Part shown: in pieces, positions 9,598 to 18,961 of the stretch
Numbering within the stretch: the stretch's first letter is position 1
How the letters are laid out: every line of letters starts with the position of its first letter
Assembly: GCA_900315285.1 (NCBI GenBank)
Contig: OMYO01000015.1
Span: forward strand, 1 to 60,722
DNA: 60,722 nucleotides
Source: an uncultured Eubacteriales bacterium
GTDB lineage: Bacteria > Bacillota > Clostridia > Oscillospirales > Acutalibacteraceae
Direction of reading: 5' to 3'
The notes under the pieces: model-generated
The model's input: the letters and a program-made list of their open reading frames with translations, nothing else
What the model was told of the DNA's origin: nothing
Databases searched by the model: none
Translations under genes and position numbers: made by a program

Positions 9598-10509
9598 ATG
9601 TACGCCGATTTCGCTAAACAGGGAACAGTGGTTGCCCTGGGTAGCTTTGACGGACTGCATCTTGGACATATGGCCGTCATCAACGAGGCCAAGAATATGG
9701 CGACACGCCTGGATGCCAAACCCATTCTCTGCACGTTTTTTGAACATCCGAAAAAGGTCCTGACCGGAGAGGCACCGCCGGCACTTTTTACCGGTGAGGT
9801 CCGGGAGCAGGCCTTCCGCGACTCCGGCGTCGAGGTCGTCAAACTCGACTTTGCCTCCATCATGGATATGTCTCCGGAGGAGTTTTTCGGTGAGATCCTG
9901 ATCAAAAAATTCAATGCGAAAGGCGTGTGCTGTGGCTTTAACTACACGTTTGGCGCAAAAGGTGCTGGGGACTCCGAACTGTTGGAGAAGTTCTGCCGGG
10001 AGGCAGGCATGGGGTTCAGTGCATCGCCCGCCACCATGCTGGACGGGGAGGTCATCAGCTCCTCGCGCATTCGCCATGCCCTCGAGGAGGGAAATGTCGA
10101 GCTCGCAGAACGCATGCTCGGACGCCCGTTCCACTACTGCACCCGTGTTATTGACGGGGACAAGAGGGGACGTACCTGGGGCATCCCCACCATTAATCAG
10201 AAATATGAGACCGAGCTTGTCATTCCGCGCTTCGGGGTCTATCTTTCCCGGTGCACCATCGACGGCAAGCAGTATTATGGCGCCACGAACATCGGTGTCC
10301 GCCCAACCATCAAGGAGGGGGAGGCCGTCTCCAGCGAGACGTTCATTCTGGACTATACCGGTGACCTCTACACGAAGTTTGTGGACGTGGCCCTCCTGCG
10401 TTTCCTCCGTCCAGAGCAGAAATTTGATTCCCTGGATGAATTGGAGGAGCAAATGAAGCAAGATATTGCGACCATACAGGTATTGGCACAGCATGATATT
10501 CATGCTTGA
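9598..10509 (+). CDS. ribF: Bifunctional riboflavin kinase / FAD synthetase
   Basis: Converts riboflavin to FMN and FMN to FAD. The 303 aa hold an N-terminal nucleotidyltransferase domain (ALGSFDGLHLGH near residue 12, ISSSRIR near 145) and a C-terminal riboflavin kinase domain (GRTWGIPTIN, YYGATNIGVRPT). GGGAGGTGAA precedes the ATG at 9598. The -35 box of the rpsO promoter overlaps its stop codon. Confidence 0.95.
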   Translation: MYADFAKQGTVVALGSFDGLHLGHMAVINEAKNMATRLDAKPILCTFFEHPKKVLTGEAPPALFTGEVREQAFRDSGVEVVKLDFASIMDMSPEEFFGEILIKKFNAKGVCCGFNYTFGAKGAGDSELLEKFCREAGMGFSASPATMLDGEVISSSRIRHALEEGNVELAERMLGRPFHYCTRVIDGDKRGRTWGIPTINQKYETELVIPRFGVYLSRCTIDGKQYYGATNIGVRPTIKEGEAVSSETFILDYTGDLYTKFVDVALLRFLRPEQKFDSLDELEEQMKQDIATIQVLAQHDIHA

Positions 10510-10534
10510 ATCTACAATACCCCTATGATATAAT
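10506..10534 (+). promoter_or_regulatory. Promoter of rpsO
   Basis: TTGAAT at 10506-10511 overlaps the ribF stop codon. A 17-bp spacer and a perfect TATAAT at 10529-10534 follow. The resulting leader of about 80 nt contains GC-rich inverted segments around 10556-10585. These could be an S15 autoregulatory site, which is inference only. Confidence 0.8.
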
Positions 10535-10620
10535 CTTCAAGGCTTATTTCTCGGAGAACGGAGCCGTTCACCGACCGCTCCCTGGGTAATTTGCCAAAAT
10601 TTACTATGAGGTGAAACAAA

Positions 10621-10884
10621 ATGACCAAAGAAGAAAAGCAGGCCATCATGGCTGAGTATGCCACCCACGAGGGCGACACCGGTTCGCCGGAGGTCCAGGT
10701 CGCTGTTCTGACTGCCCGCATCAACAACCTGAACGAGCACATCAAGCAGAACCCGCATGACTATCACTCCAACCGCGGACTTCTCAAAATGGTAGGTCAC
10801 AGAAGAAACCTTCTCGCTTACCTCCAGAAGACGGATATTGAGAGATATCGCGCCCTCATCAAAAAACTCGGCCTTCGTAAGTAA
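10621..10884 (+). CDS. rpsO: Small ribosomal subunit protein uS15
   Basis: 87-aa primary 16S-binding protein. The sequence is highly conserved ([35 protein letters not shown]). A GAGGTGAA ribosome site lies 6 bp upstream. It has its own promoter and is followed by a terminator-like hairpin, ahead of pnp, the usual partner gene. Confidence 0.97.
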   Translation: MTKEEKQAIMAEYATHEGDTGSPEVQVAVLTARINNLNEHIKQNPHDYHSNRGLLKMVGHRRNLLAYLQKTDIERYRALIKKLGLRK

Positions 10885-10897
10885 GACCCGCAGAAAA

Positions 10898-10938
10898 GGC
10901 AGGCGGCGCATCTGCGCCTCCTGCCCATTCGTCTATTT
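10898..10938 (+). terminator. Terminator-like hairpin after rpsO
   Basis: GGCAGG-C-GGCGC at 10898-10909 pairs with GCGCC-T-CCTGCC at 10914-10925 around a 4-nt loop, followed by a T-rich stretch. The T tract is interrupted, so termination may be partial and allow read-through into pnp. Confidence 0.6.
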
Positions 10939-10983
10939 TGCAGAAAACGGGGGGTTCCCGCAATGGGAGCTCACGGTCGGATT

Positions 10984-11028
10984 AGCAATGAAGAAAGGAC
11001 CCGGAAACCGGATGTTTTCTTAATTGCT
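10984..11028 (+). promoter_or_regulatory. Long stem-loop in the pnp leader
   Basis: AGCAAT and GAAGAAA on the left pair with TTTTCTT and ATTGCT on the right, closed by CCGG/CCGG at the tip. This gives a long, imperfect hairpin 57 bp upstream of the pnp start. In enterobacteria a comparable leader hairpin is cut by RNase III for pnp autoregulation. The same role here is inference from position and shape. Confidence 0.5.
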
Positions 11029-11085
11029 AGGCCTGACCTCCCGTGCTGATAATTCTATGTGAGAAAGAGAGGCAAAGGCATATCC

Positions 11086-13323
<2,238 letters not shown>

Positions 13324-13344
13324 GTCGAAAATATAACAATCTTT

Positions 13345-13380
13345 AGCCGCACCTCTTTGGGGTGCGGCTCTTTTCTTTTC
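13345..13380 (+). terminator. Rho-independent terminator after pnp
   Basis: AGCCGCACC at 13345-13353 pairs perfectly with GGTGCGGCT at 13361-13369, followed by a CTTTTCTTTTC run. It closes the long translation operon. Confidence 0.9.
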
Positions 13381-13393
13381 CCGGGACTGCTCT

Positions 13394-13399
13394 TATAAT
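13394..13399 (+). promoter_or_regulatory. -10 box of the 309-aa protein gene
   Basis: TATAAT at 13394-13399 lies 41 bp before the ATG at 13440. The matching -35 (TTTTCT at 13371-13376, 17-bp spacer) falls in the pnp terminator tail and is weak. Confidence 0.5.
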
Positions 13400-13439
13400 G
13401 GGAGTGGAAAAATTACGCATCGTCAAGGATGGGGTTATT

Positions 13440-14369
13440 ATGAAATTGAAAAAAATGACTTTGGATGAGTACAAGAGTGCCGCGGCCATTGCCGCCGGCG
13501 TCATGGGCCTCGAGGCACTTACTTTTGCACCGCGCAAGGACTTCCATATCGGAAAGAAATCATTCCATGTACAGGGACTATTCCTTACTCTGCAGAAGCC
13601 AATCGCGGAGGTCGCAAAGAAATTCTACAACGACGTCATGCCGAAAACAGCGTCGTTCCTGAGCGACACCGTTGGCAAGACCGGAATGGAGCAGCGTATT
13701 CGGGACTCCGTGGTAAAGTTTATCTATGACGACCTCGCTGAGTTCAATGCAGGCGCACTCCTGAAGATGGCAGTGGATGCCATCCCTACCGACCAGAATG
13801 CATTTACGCGTTCCCTCGGCAAATTCTTGAACAAGACCGCAAAAGCGGAGGACGGCCGTAAGGGCTTAAGCGAGAATCTCGCCTCGAATATCATGTCTGC
13901 CCTCAAGACACTGACGGACGGCACCTCTGCCAGCCTTCTGTTCTCGGACTCCATCATGGAGCCTCTTCAGCAGGGTCTTGCCGCCATTCTGGACACCTTC
14001 ATGGAGTCCTCCACCGGCAATTCCCTCATGAATGGAATCCTCGGCCAGGTCGAGAAACTCCAGCAGTTCAGCGCAGGCGGAATTCTCAACGACCTCTTTG
14101 GCCTCGACAAGCAGGGCATGTCGGACTATATTGACAAAATCTTCTCCGAGTATGCCGGCGATGACATGGTAAACGACCTGAAGGAGCAGAAGAAAGGCGA
14201 CGCTGTCTACGACAAGATCATGAACATGGACTATGATGCGTTCGTCAAGGACCTGAAGGAGAACCATCTCTCCGACCTTCTGAATGTTGCCCTGGAGACC
14301 GCCGGACTCGGTGTCTCGCTGAAGGCACTCATCAATAAGAAAAAGGAAAACAAAAAAGACAGTAAATAA
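13440..14369 (+). CDS. Hypothetical protein of 309 aa
   Basis: Not recognised. The ATG at 13440 follows AAGGATGGGG. The protein starts MKLKKMTLDEYKSAAAIAAG with no convincing signal peptide, although residues 14-30 are Ala/Gly-rich. The rest is mostly predicted helix with several amphipathic stretches (for example EPLQQGLAAILDTFMESS and MNGILGQVEKLQQF), and it ends in a Lys-rich tail (NKKKENKKDSK). It is monocistronic, between the pnp terminator and its own terminator. The composition matches its neighbours, so it looks resident rather than recently acquired. Helical membrane-associated or coiled architecture is a guess. Confidence 0.75.
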   Translation: MKLKKMTLDEYKSAAAIAAGVMGLEALTFAPRKDFHIGKKSFHVQGLFLTLQKPIAEVAKKFYNDVMPKTASFLSDTVGKTGMEQRIRDSVVKFIYDDLAEFNAGALLKMAVDAIPTDQNAFTRSLGKFLNKTAKAEDGRKGLSENLASNIMSALKTLTDGTSASLLFSDSIMEPLQQGLAAILDTFMESSTGNSLMNGILGQVEKLQQFSAGGILNDLFGLDKQGMSDYIDKIFSEYAGDDMVNDLKEQKKGDAVYDKIMNMDYDAFVKDLKENHLSDLLNVALETAGLGVSLKALINKKKENKKDSK

Positions 14370-14386
14370 GTTCCTCTGGAACCGGG

Positions 14387-14425
14387 GAGCCGCGGGAGGA
14401 TAGGACCTTCCGCGGCTCTTCTGTT
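14387..14425 (+). terminator. Terminator after the 309-aa gene
   Basis: GAGCCGCGG at 14387-14395 pairs with CCGCGGCTC at 14410-14418, followed by TTCTGTTTT. Confidence 0.85.
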
Positions 14426-14496
14426 TTACGGGATTCTAATGTAGTTTTTTGGAAGCATATACGGGAATTGATATTTGGACTTTTTAGAGGGGAAAA

Positions 14497-15030
14497 ATGA
14501 AAGAATTGAGAACAAAACGCCTTATCCTACGCGGTGTTGTGGTGGAGGATGCCGCCCTGCTCTATCGGGGATTGGGATGCGACCCTGCCATGTCTACCTA
14601 CACCGGCTGGAACCCCTATTCCACGTTGGAAGCTGCGCAGCAAAAGGTGGAGAATGATCTGGTGGAGGTGGAGCAGGGGAAACTGTACTCCTGGATCATT
14701 ACGGCGGAGGGCACGCCGGTTGGCACAATTGGTGCCTACGACTATGACCCGGACTCCCGTTCCATTGAACTCGGGTACAGCATCTTCCGGACCAAGTGGG
14801 GCAAAGGGTACGCCTCCGAGGCGGCCACCGCTGTGGTGTCTTACCTTTTGGGCGATGCAGGATTGCATCGCATCACCGCCTGGTGTCATGCCGGAAATGC
14901 TGCATCTGCCCGGGTGCTGGAGAAGGCTGGAATGAAGCTGGTGCGCCGTGTGCCCGGGGGAATGGAGCAGTATGACGGGACGAGGGCGGATCGGTTGGAG
15001 TATGAGACATGGTGTTCGGACATCTGTTAG
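14497..15030 (+). CDS. GNAT-family N-acetyltransferase (RimJ/RimL-like)
   Basis: 177-aa acetyl-CoA-dependent acetyltransferase of the GNAT_3 / RimJ-RimL type. The signs are LRTKRLILRGVVVEDA at the start, IGAYDYDPDSRSIELGYSIF, the acetyl-CoA loop KWGKGYASEAATAVV, and HRITAWCHAGNAASARVLEKAGM near the end. The substrate cannot be told. AGGGGAAAA precedes the ATG. The stop codon (TAG, 15028-15030) forms the first bases of a repeat unit of island A, so the element borders the reading frame directly. Confidence 0.9.
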   Translation: MKELRTKRLILRGVVVEDAALLYRGLGCDPAMSTYTGWNPYSTLEAAQQKVENDLVEVEQGKLYSWIITAEGTPVGTIGAYDYDPDSRSIELGYSIFRTKWGKGYASEAATAVVSYLLGDAGLHRITAWCHAGNAASARVLEKAGMKLVRRVPGGMEQYDGTRADRLEYETWCSDIC

Positions 15031-15300
15031 GACACAAATCCTTTATTTTGAAATGTGTATGAGTTGAGAAAATTTCGTAGGACACAATTGCGATATTTTC
15101 AAATGTGGTCAATGATTTTGGGGCGATTCATGGGCTGCAATAGGACACAAATTGAAATAACCAAAATGTGTATGAGAAAACGGCTCGAATTTTTATCAAA
15201 TCGATATGTTTGAATAAGACTAAAACCTTCCATTTTCATTTGTGTATGAGAGAATTACGATGGGTTAGGACACATCTGGCAATATGAACAATGTGTATGA
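15028..15300 (+). repeat. Island A: five dyad repeat units, inverted copy of island B
   Basis: Four units read TAGGACACA - 17 bp - TGTG(T)(A).., at 15028-15062, 15078-15110, 15141-15175 and 15266-15300. A fifth, divergent unit lies at about 15213-15249. Between units two and three lies GGGCGATTCA (15121-15130). The whole block is matched in reverse orientation and order by 32421-32690. The best stretch (15077-15134 against 32589-32646) differs at 2 of 58 positions. The block is AT-rich, holds no plausible gene and lies between two convergent genes. Confidence 0.85.
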
Positions 15301-15349
15301 ATTAAGCCAGGACCAGGGCGAGAGCTTTTGCCGTTCTGATCCTAATTAT

Positions 15350-15634
15350 GACTACAATTTGATTATTTGAAAATGTAGTCTAATTAAAAAAAGGTAGATT
15401 GTAGAATCAACTTGAACAACTAAATAAAAAGAAGATCCATAGATCATCCTTTTGGTAGAATTAAGTTACCACACCAAACCAACCATACCCAAATAAAGGC
15501 ATGGAGTCCCATCAAAAAGGCTGATTTTTTATCAGATCAGCATAGCTGCTTATGACTACAAATGGAATATTCTTAAATGTAGTCACACAAATTTTTTGAT
15601 TATGACTACATTTACAATAATCAAAAATGTAGTC
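15350..15634 (+). repeat. Three GACTACA...TGTAGTC dyads
   Basis: GACTACA and TGTAGTC are separated by exactly 17 bp at 15350-15380, 15554-15584 and 15604-15634. Pairing extends into the flanks, and in the last copy the arms are 11 bp and perfectly complementary (TTATGACTACA/TGTAGTCATAA). They share geometry with the neighbouring TAGGACACA units but have different arm sequences. The 170 bp between the first and second copies is AT-rich, and I see no gene in it. Confidence 0.85.
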
Positions 15635-15727
15635 ATAACAGGGGCGCTGTCTCGGTGGCCAGTTATGCAAACTTCCCCTTGCCCACCGGAGAGATTCCCT
15701 GGTGAACCACACCCCTGCATCGCCCAC

Positions 15728-15764
15728 AAAAGAAAAGAGGCCGTATCCGGAGCGGGATACGACC
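15728..15764 (-). terminator. Terminator of the trmB-DUF2971 unit
   Basis: On the minus strand GGTCGTATCC pairs with GGATACGGCC (plus 15739-15764), followed by TCTTTTCTTTT. Confidence 0.85.
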
Positions 15765-15781
15765 TTTTATTACTACTATTC

Positions 15782-16647
15782 TCAATACCGCAGCTTCAAC
15801 CTCGACAGTTCCACCGGAACCGCGTAGCCCAGGTGCTCCAGGTACTGCACCATGCCCTTCCGAGCCAGGTCCACATGGTTCTTCGGGGCCACCGTGACGC
15901 TGGAGATGGGCATGAGCTCGCCCTTCTGCCCAGGTCGATGTCAATGTAGGGGAGCAGGAAGCCCTCCTTTTCCCGGAACTGGATTCGGCTGCGGTCGGGG
16001 TTTCGGAAGACGATCCGGTACTCGTTCTCAGCGGCGAACTCCTCCTGCTTGAAGAACATGGCATAGATGTTCAGGGCTTTGCGAAGGCGGCGGCGAAGAG
16101 AGCGGAAGGCCTCAGTGTCCCCGGTGCTGCGGACCTCGTTTTCCATGAGCTCTGGAAAGGACATGCCGGTTCGCGACGGGAATTCCTCCAGGAGCAGGTG
16201 ACGGATGAGTGCCTTCTGCTGCTCCAGGGAGTAGATGACCCGCCCGTGACAGTAGATGTCCTGCCTTTTGCGGATGCGGTCAATGAGCTGCTGGCCGTCA
16301 AAGGCGACGTTGTAGCCGGTCTGGTCGCCAAATTCGGACCAGAGGGTGATGCTGTCGCGGTCGCAGGAGAACGAGAGCACGAACGTGTCATGGCGCTTGC
16401 ACTCGTCCATGGTGTTGACGACCTGGCGCAGCAGGAGGTTCTGCCAGTCCTCCTGAGGAATTTCGCTCTTTATGACCTCGGTTGCCACATACATGATGTA
16501 TTCCATTTCATTCGTGTCGTTCAAGAAACTGCTCTTCGTGGCGAACAGCGTCTCAGTCTGGAGAATGTTCTTCAGACTGCGGCACTTTGTGTAGTGGTAG
16601 AGGTTTTGCCCGGGGGCGATGGAGCGGAGTTCCAGGTACTTCTTCAT
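15782..16647 (-). pseudogene. DUF2971 family protein, frameshifted near the C-terminus
   Basis: DUF2971 proteins of unknown function open with a LYHYTKC-type segment and have conserved FLND and WSEFGD-like motifs. Here those are YHYTKCRSLKNIL, SSFLNDTNEMEY and LWSEFGDQTGYNVAF. The uninterrupted frame (start 16647) runs to 15796, but after YIDIDLG it turns into an Arg/Trp/Ser-rich sequence foreign to the family. Shifting one base near 15935-15945 (a CCC run on the plus strand) restores GELMPISSVTVAPKNHVDL and GYAVPVELSRLKLRY, ending at 15782. This is a one-base loss, a sequencing error or, less likely, programmed frameshifting. The start overlaps the upstream gene stop (TAATG). Confidence 0.8.
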
Positions 16648-16988
16648 TACATTTCTCCACGGTTCGCCATGACATGGCGGCCGACGGCCATGATGATGGA
16701 GATGAGCGTCATGCCGAGGAAGAACAGGGCGACCATGAGACAGATGATGGCAAAGCGGGCGTAGGGAACGCTGGGGTCCGGAGCGTTTGCCATGTGCTCG
16801 CGGATCATGCTCGCCTGGGCGTTGAAGTACAGTGTGAGCACGAAGTAGATGATATTGGAGGCGACCTCCAGAAGGAATGTCAGGACCCAGTGGATGGTCT
16901 CGTTGCCCCTCCAGGCCTTGACGAGAAGCAGAATGTCACCGGTGATTAGGAGTACGGCGACAATCATGAATGTGATGAATGTACTCAA
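16647..16988 (-). CDS. Small integral membrane protein, 113 aa
   Basis: Not assigned to a named family. Three hydrophobic segments are visible: residues 4-24 (FITFMIVAVLLITGDILLLV), about 34-55, and about 77-100 with FAIICLMVALFFLGMTLI. The first is followed by a basic loop (KAWRGN). It starts inside the trmB stop (ATGA overlap) and ends inside the start of the DUF2971 gene, so the three form a tight operon. Nothing indicates function. Confidence 0.75.
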   Translation of the reverse strand: MSTFITFMIVAVLLITGDILLLVKAWRGNETIHWVLTFLLEVASNIIYFVLTLYFNAQASMIREHMANAPDPSVPYARFAIICLMVALFFLGMTLISIIMAVGRHVMANRGEM

Positions 16989-17686
16989 AGCGATTCCTCC
17001 TCCCAGGTGTCGGGGTCAGAGAGGTAGGCCTCCAGCCGATAAATTGGCAGGCCCTGCTCCATGAAGCGCGCCTCGTATTCTGTTACAATGTTGTCCTCCA
17101 TTTCATCCTCGGCCAGGTCCAGCGAGATGTTCTGCAGGACAAAGCCGGATTTGGAGAACTCTTCAATGGAAAAGGCGAACAGGCCGGCGTCGTCGGTCTT
17201 CTGCCAGATGAAGGCATGGTCCGCCATGATGGTACGGTAGATTTCCAGAAAGCGGCGATGGGTGAGCCGGTGGGTCCGGTGGGACTTCTTCGGAAACGGT
17301 GTGGAAAAGTTCAGGTAGATGCCGGAGATGGTGTGGGGCGGAAGGAACCGGTTCAGGTACTCGGCGCCCGTCTTCATGAACAGGAGGTTGGTGAGACCCT
17401 CCTTTTTTGTGTTCTCTGCGGCGGTGACCAGGACATTGGCAATTTTTTCTACGGCGATGTAGTTATTTTCCGGGTGTCTTTTGGCCGTTTCTATGATAAA
17501 CTGTCCTTTGCCGCAGCCGATTTCCAGGAAGACCGGGTGGTCGTTCCCAAACAGGGCCCGGTAGTCCACATAGTCTTTGACGTCAGCGGCGGTGCTGAAA
17601 TTCAGGTCGTCGGAGACGCAGGGAATGAGCAGGTCGGAGACCGCCTCCATGCGGGGCTCCAGGTTCTTTTTACGGCGCATTCTCAT
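16985..17686 (-). CDS. trmB: tRNA (guanine-46-N7)-methyltransferase TrmB
   Basis: Methylates G46 in the variable loop of tRNAs using SAM. The start at 17686 (MRMRRKKNLEPRMEA) matches the family. The frame runs upstream, but without a sensible start. The SAM site FLEIGCGKGQFI and the C-terminal EYEARFMEQGLPIYRLEA are clear. The catalytic signature, usually N-F-x-D-P-W-P-K-K-R-H, reads NFSTPFPKKSH. The position of the catalytic Asp of E. coli TrmB is therefore Thr, while the last His is kept. The gene heads a minus-strand operon divergent from rplS. Confidence 0.92.
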   Translation of the reverse strand: MRMRRKKNLEPRMEAVSDLLIPCVSDDLNFSTAADVKDYVDYRALFGNDHPVFLEIGCGKGQFIIETAKRHPENNYIAVEKIANVLVTAAENTKKEGLTNLLFMKTGAEYLNRFLPPHTISGIYLNFSTPFPKKSHRTHRLTHRRFLEIYRTIMADHAFIWQKTDDAGLFAFSIEEFSKSGFVLQNISLDLAEDEMEDNIVTEYEARFMEQGLPIYRLEAYLSDPDTWEEESL

Positions 17687-17727
17687 ATGGATGCCATACC
17701 TCGTTCCAATACAAAATTTCGCTGTGT

Positions 17728-17736
17728 ATTTTACCA
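17728..17736 (-). promoter_or_regulatory. Extended -10 promoter of trmB
   Basis: On the minus strand TGGTAAAAT (plus 17728-17736) gives an extended -10 element 42 bp upstream of the trmB start. The -35 is weak. It is back to back with the rplS promoter. Confidence 0.5.
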
Positions 17737-17747
17737 TAAAAAAACTC

Positions 17748-17776
17748 TTGCAGTCCACCCTGTTATCTGATAATAT
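17748..17776 (+). promoter_or_regulatory. Promoter of rplS
   Basis: TTGCAG at 17748-17753, 17-bp spacer, TAATAT at 17771-17776. The leader of about 70 nt has a GGAC/GTCC inverted pair near 17796-17806, in the place of the known L19 leader motif of Firmicutes. I cannot confirm a match. Confidence 0.7.
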
Positions 17777-17854
17777 AGTTAAGCATTTATTATCCCGGAC
17801 GGTCCTCTGGCAGTCATCTGTTTATGAACGTTCTGTTTTTTAAGGAGGATTATC

Positions 17855-18199
17855 ATGGACGCACTGAAAATCATCACCGAGGGCCAGGAGAAAAAGGACT
17901 TCCCGCAGTTCAATGTCGGCGACACCGTACGTGTTGACGTAAGAATCAAAGAGGGAGACCGTGAGAGAACCCAGGCTTTCGAGGGTACCGTCATTGCCAA
18001 GAGAGGCGAGGGCGTTTCCAAGACTTTCACCGTTCGCCGTGTCGCTTACGGTGTTGGCGTCGAGAGAGTTTTCCCTGTCAACAGCCCCAACGTACAGGAT
18101 GTCAAAGTCATCCGCACCGGTAAGGTCCGCAGAGCGAAACTCTATTACCTTCGTGACCGCGTTGGTAAAGCCGCCAAGGTCAAGAGCACTATCCAGTAA
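17855..18199 (+). CDS. rplS: Large ribosomal subunit protein bL19
   Basis: 114-aa ribosomal protein at the 30S-50S interface. The conserved core is [40 protein letters not shown] and [22 protein letters not shown] lies upstream of the ATG. It has its own promoter and a strong terminator after it, so it is monocistronic. Confidence 0.97.
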   Translation: MDALKIITEGQEKKDFPQFNVGDTVRVDVRIKEGDRERTQAFEGTVIAKRGEGVSKTFTVRRVAYGVGVERVFPVNSPNVQDVKVIRTGKVRRAKLYYLRDRVGKAAKVKSTIQ

Positions 18200-18219
18200 T
18201 CTTAAACTGCATTGGGAAG

Positions 18220-18250
18220 AGGAGACATTCGTGTCTCCTTTTTTCTTTTC
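18220..18250 (+). terminator. UUCG-tetraloop terminator after rplS
   Basis: AGGAGACA - TTCG - TGTCTCCT at 18220-18239, a perfect 8-bp stem with a UUCG tetraloop, followed by TTTTTCTTTTC. Confidence 0.92.
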
Positions 18251-18291
18251 CTGAAAAATCGGGAAAAGCCGGACAGGGCTGGAACTGCCGG

Positions 18292-18320
18292 TGGATATCT
18301 CACAGGAAATGTTGTAAAAT
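18292..18320 (+). promoter_or_regulatory. Promoter of the lepB-rbgA-rnhB unit
   Basis: TGGATA at 18292-18297, 17-bp spacer, TAAAAT at 18315-18320, 47 bp before lepB. Confidence 0.6.
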
Positions 18321-18366
18321 ATTACAGATTATACGGGCGCAGAGCCTGTCGGGAGGAGTACCGCCA

Positions 18367-18957
18367 ATGTCCGAAGATATCATCGAAGAGGAGAAGAGCC
18401 AGGCGCCGGAGGAGAAAAAGCCGTCCGGCAAGGGCCTCGGTGTATGGTATGACATTGTGAGCATCCTTCTCACGGCCGCCATCATCATCACAGTCTTCTT
18501 TATCTTCTTTTTCCGCTTCTCCAGCGTTGTGGGCATCTCCATGGAGCCGACGCTGCACGGCGGGGACTGGGTCATGCTCTCCCAAATGAAGCAGAAGCCC
18601 GAATACGGCGACATCGTCGTCATCTCCCAGCCCAATGACTTCGGGGAAAATATCATCAAGAGGGTCATTGCCACCGAGGGCCAGGTCATAGACTTCAACT
18701 TTAAGACCGGCAAGGTGTATGTGGACGGCAAGGAACTCCATGAGCCCTACATCAACAACCCCACCACGAACTATTATGATCTGACATTTCCCATGCAGGT
18801 GCCCGAGGGCTACTGCTTCTGCATGGGCGACAACCGACAGAACTCCCTGGACTCCCGCTCCTCGGAAGTTGGCTTTATCCGCAACGACTACATTCTCGGT
18901 GAGGCCGTAGCCGCCCGGACCTCGGACGGCATCAAGAGCCTCAGCTTCCATAGGTGA
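18367..18957 (+). CDS. lepB: Signal peptidase I
   Basis: Membrane serine protease that removes signal peptides of exported proteins. The 196 aa begin with a charged cytoplasmic stretch, then one membrane anchor (about residues 33-58). The catalytic Ser lies in GISMEPTLHGGDWVM and the catalytic Lys in IIKRVIATEG. The GDNRQNSLDSRSSEVG box is also present. It is 4 bp ahead of rbgA, a common Firmicute arrangement (rplS-lepB-rbgA-rnhB). Confidence 0.95.
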   Translation: MSEDIIEEEKSQAPEEKKPSGKGLGVWYDIVSILLTAAIIITVFFIFFFRFSSVVGISMEPTLHGGDWVMLSQMKQKPEYGDIVVISQPNDFGENIIKRVIATEGQVIDFNFKTGKVYVDGKELHEPYINNPTTNYYDLTFPMQVPEGYCFCMGDNRQNSLDSRSSEVGFIRNDYILGEAVAARTSDGIKSLSFHR

Positions 18958-18961
18958 TCCC

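Noticed and set aside
15028..15640. CRISPR array.
   Set aside because: Repeats are not constant in sequence, spacing between units is irregular, spacers lie inside the dyads rather than between repeats, and no cas gene is present.
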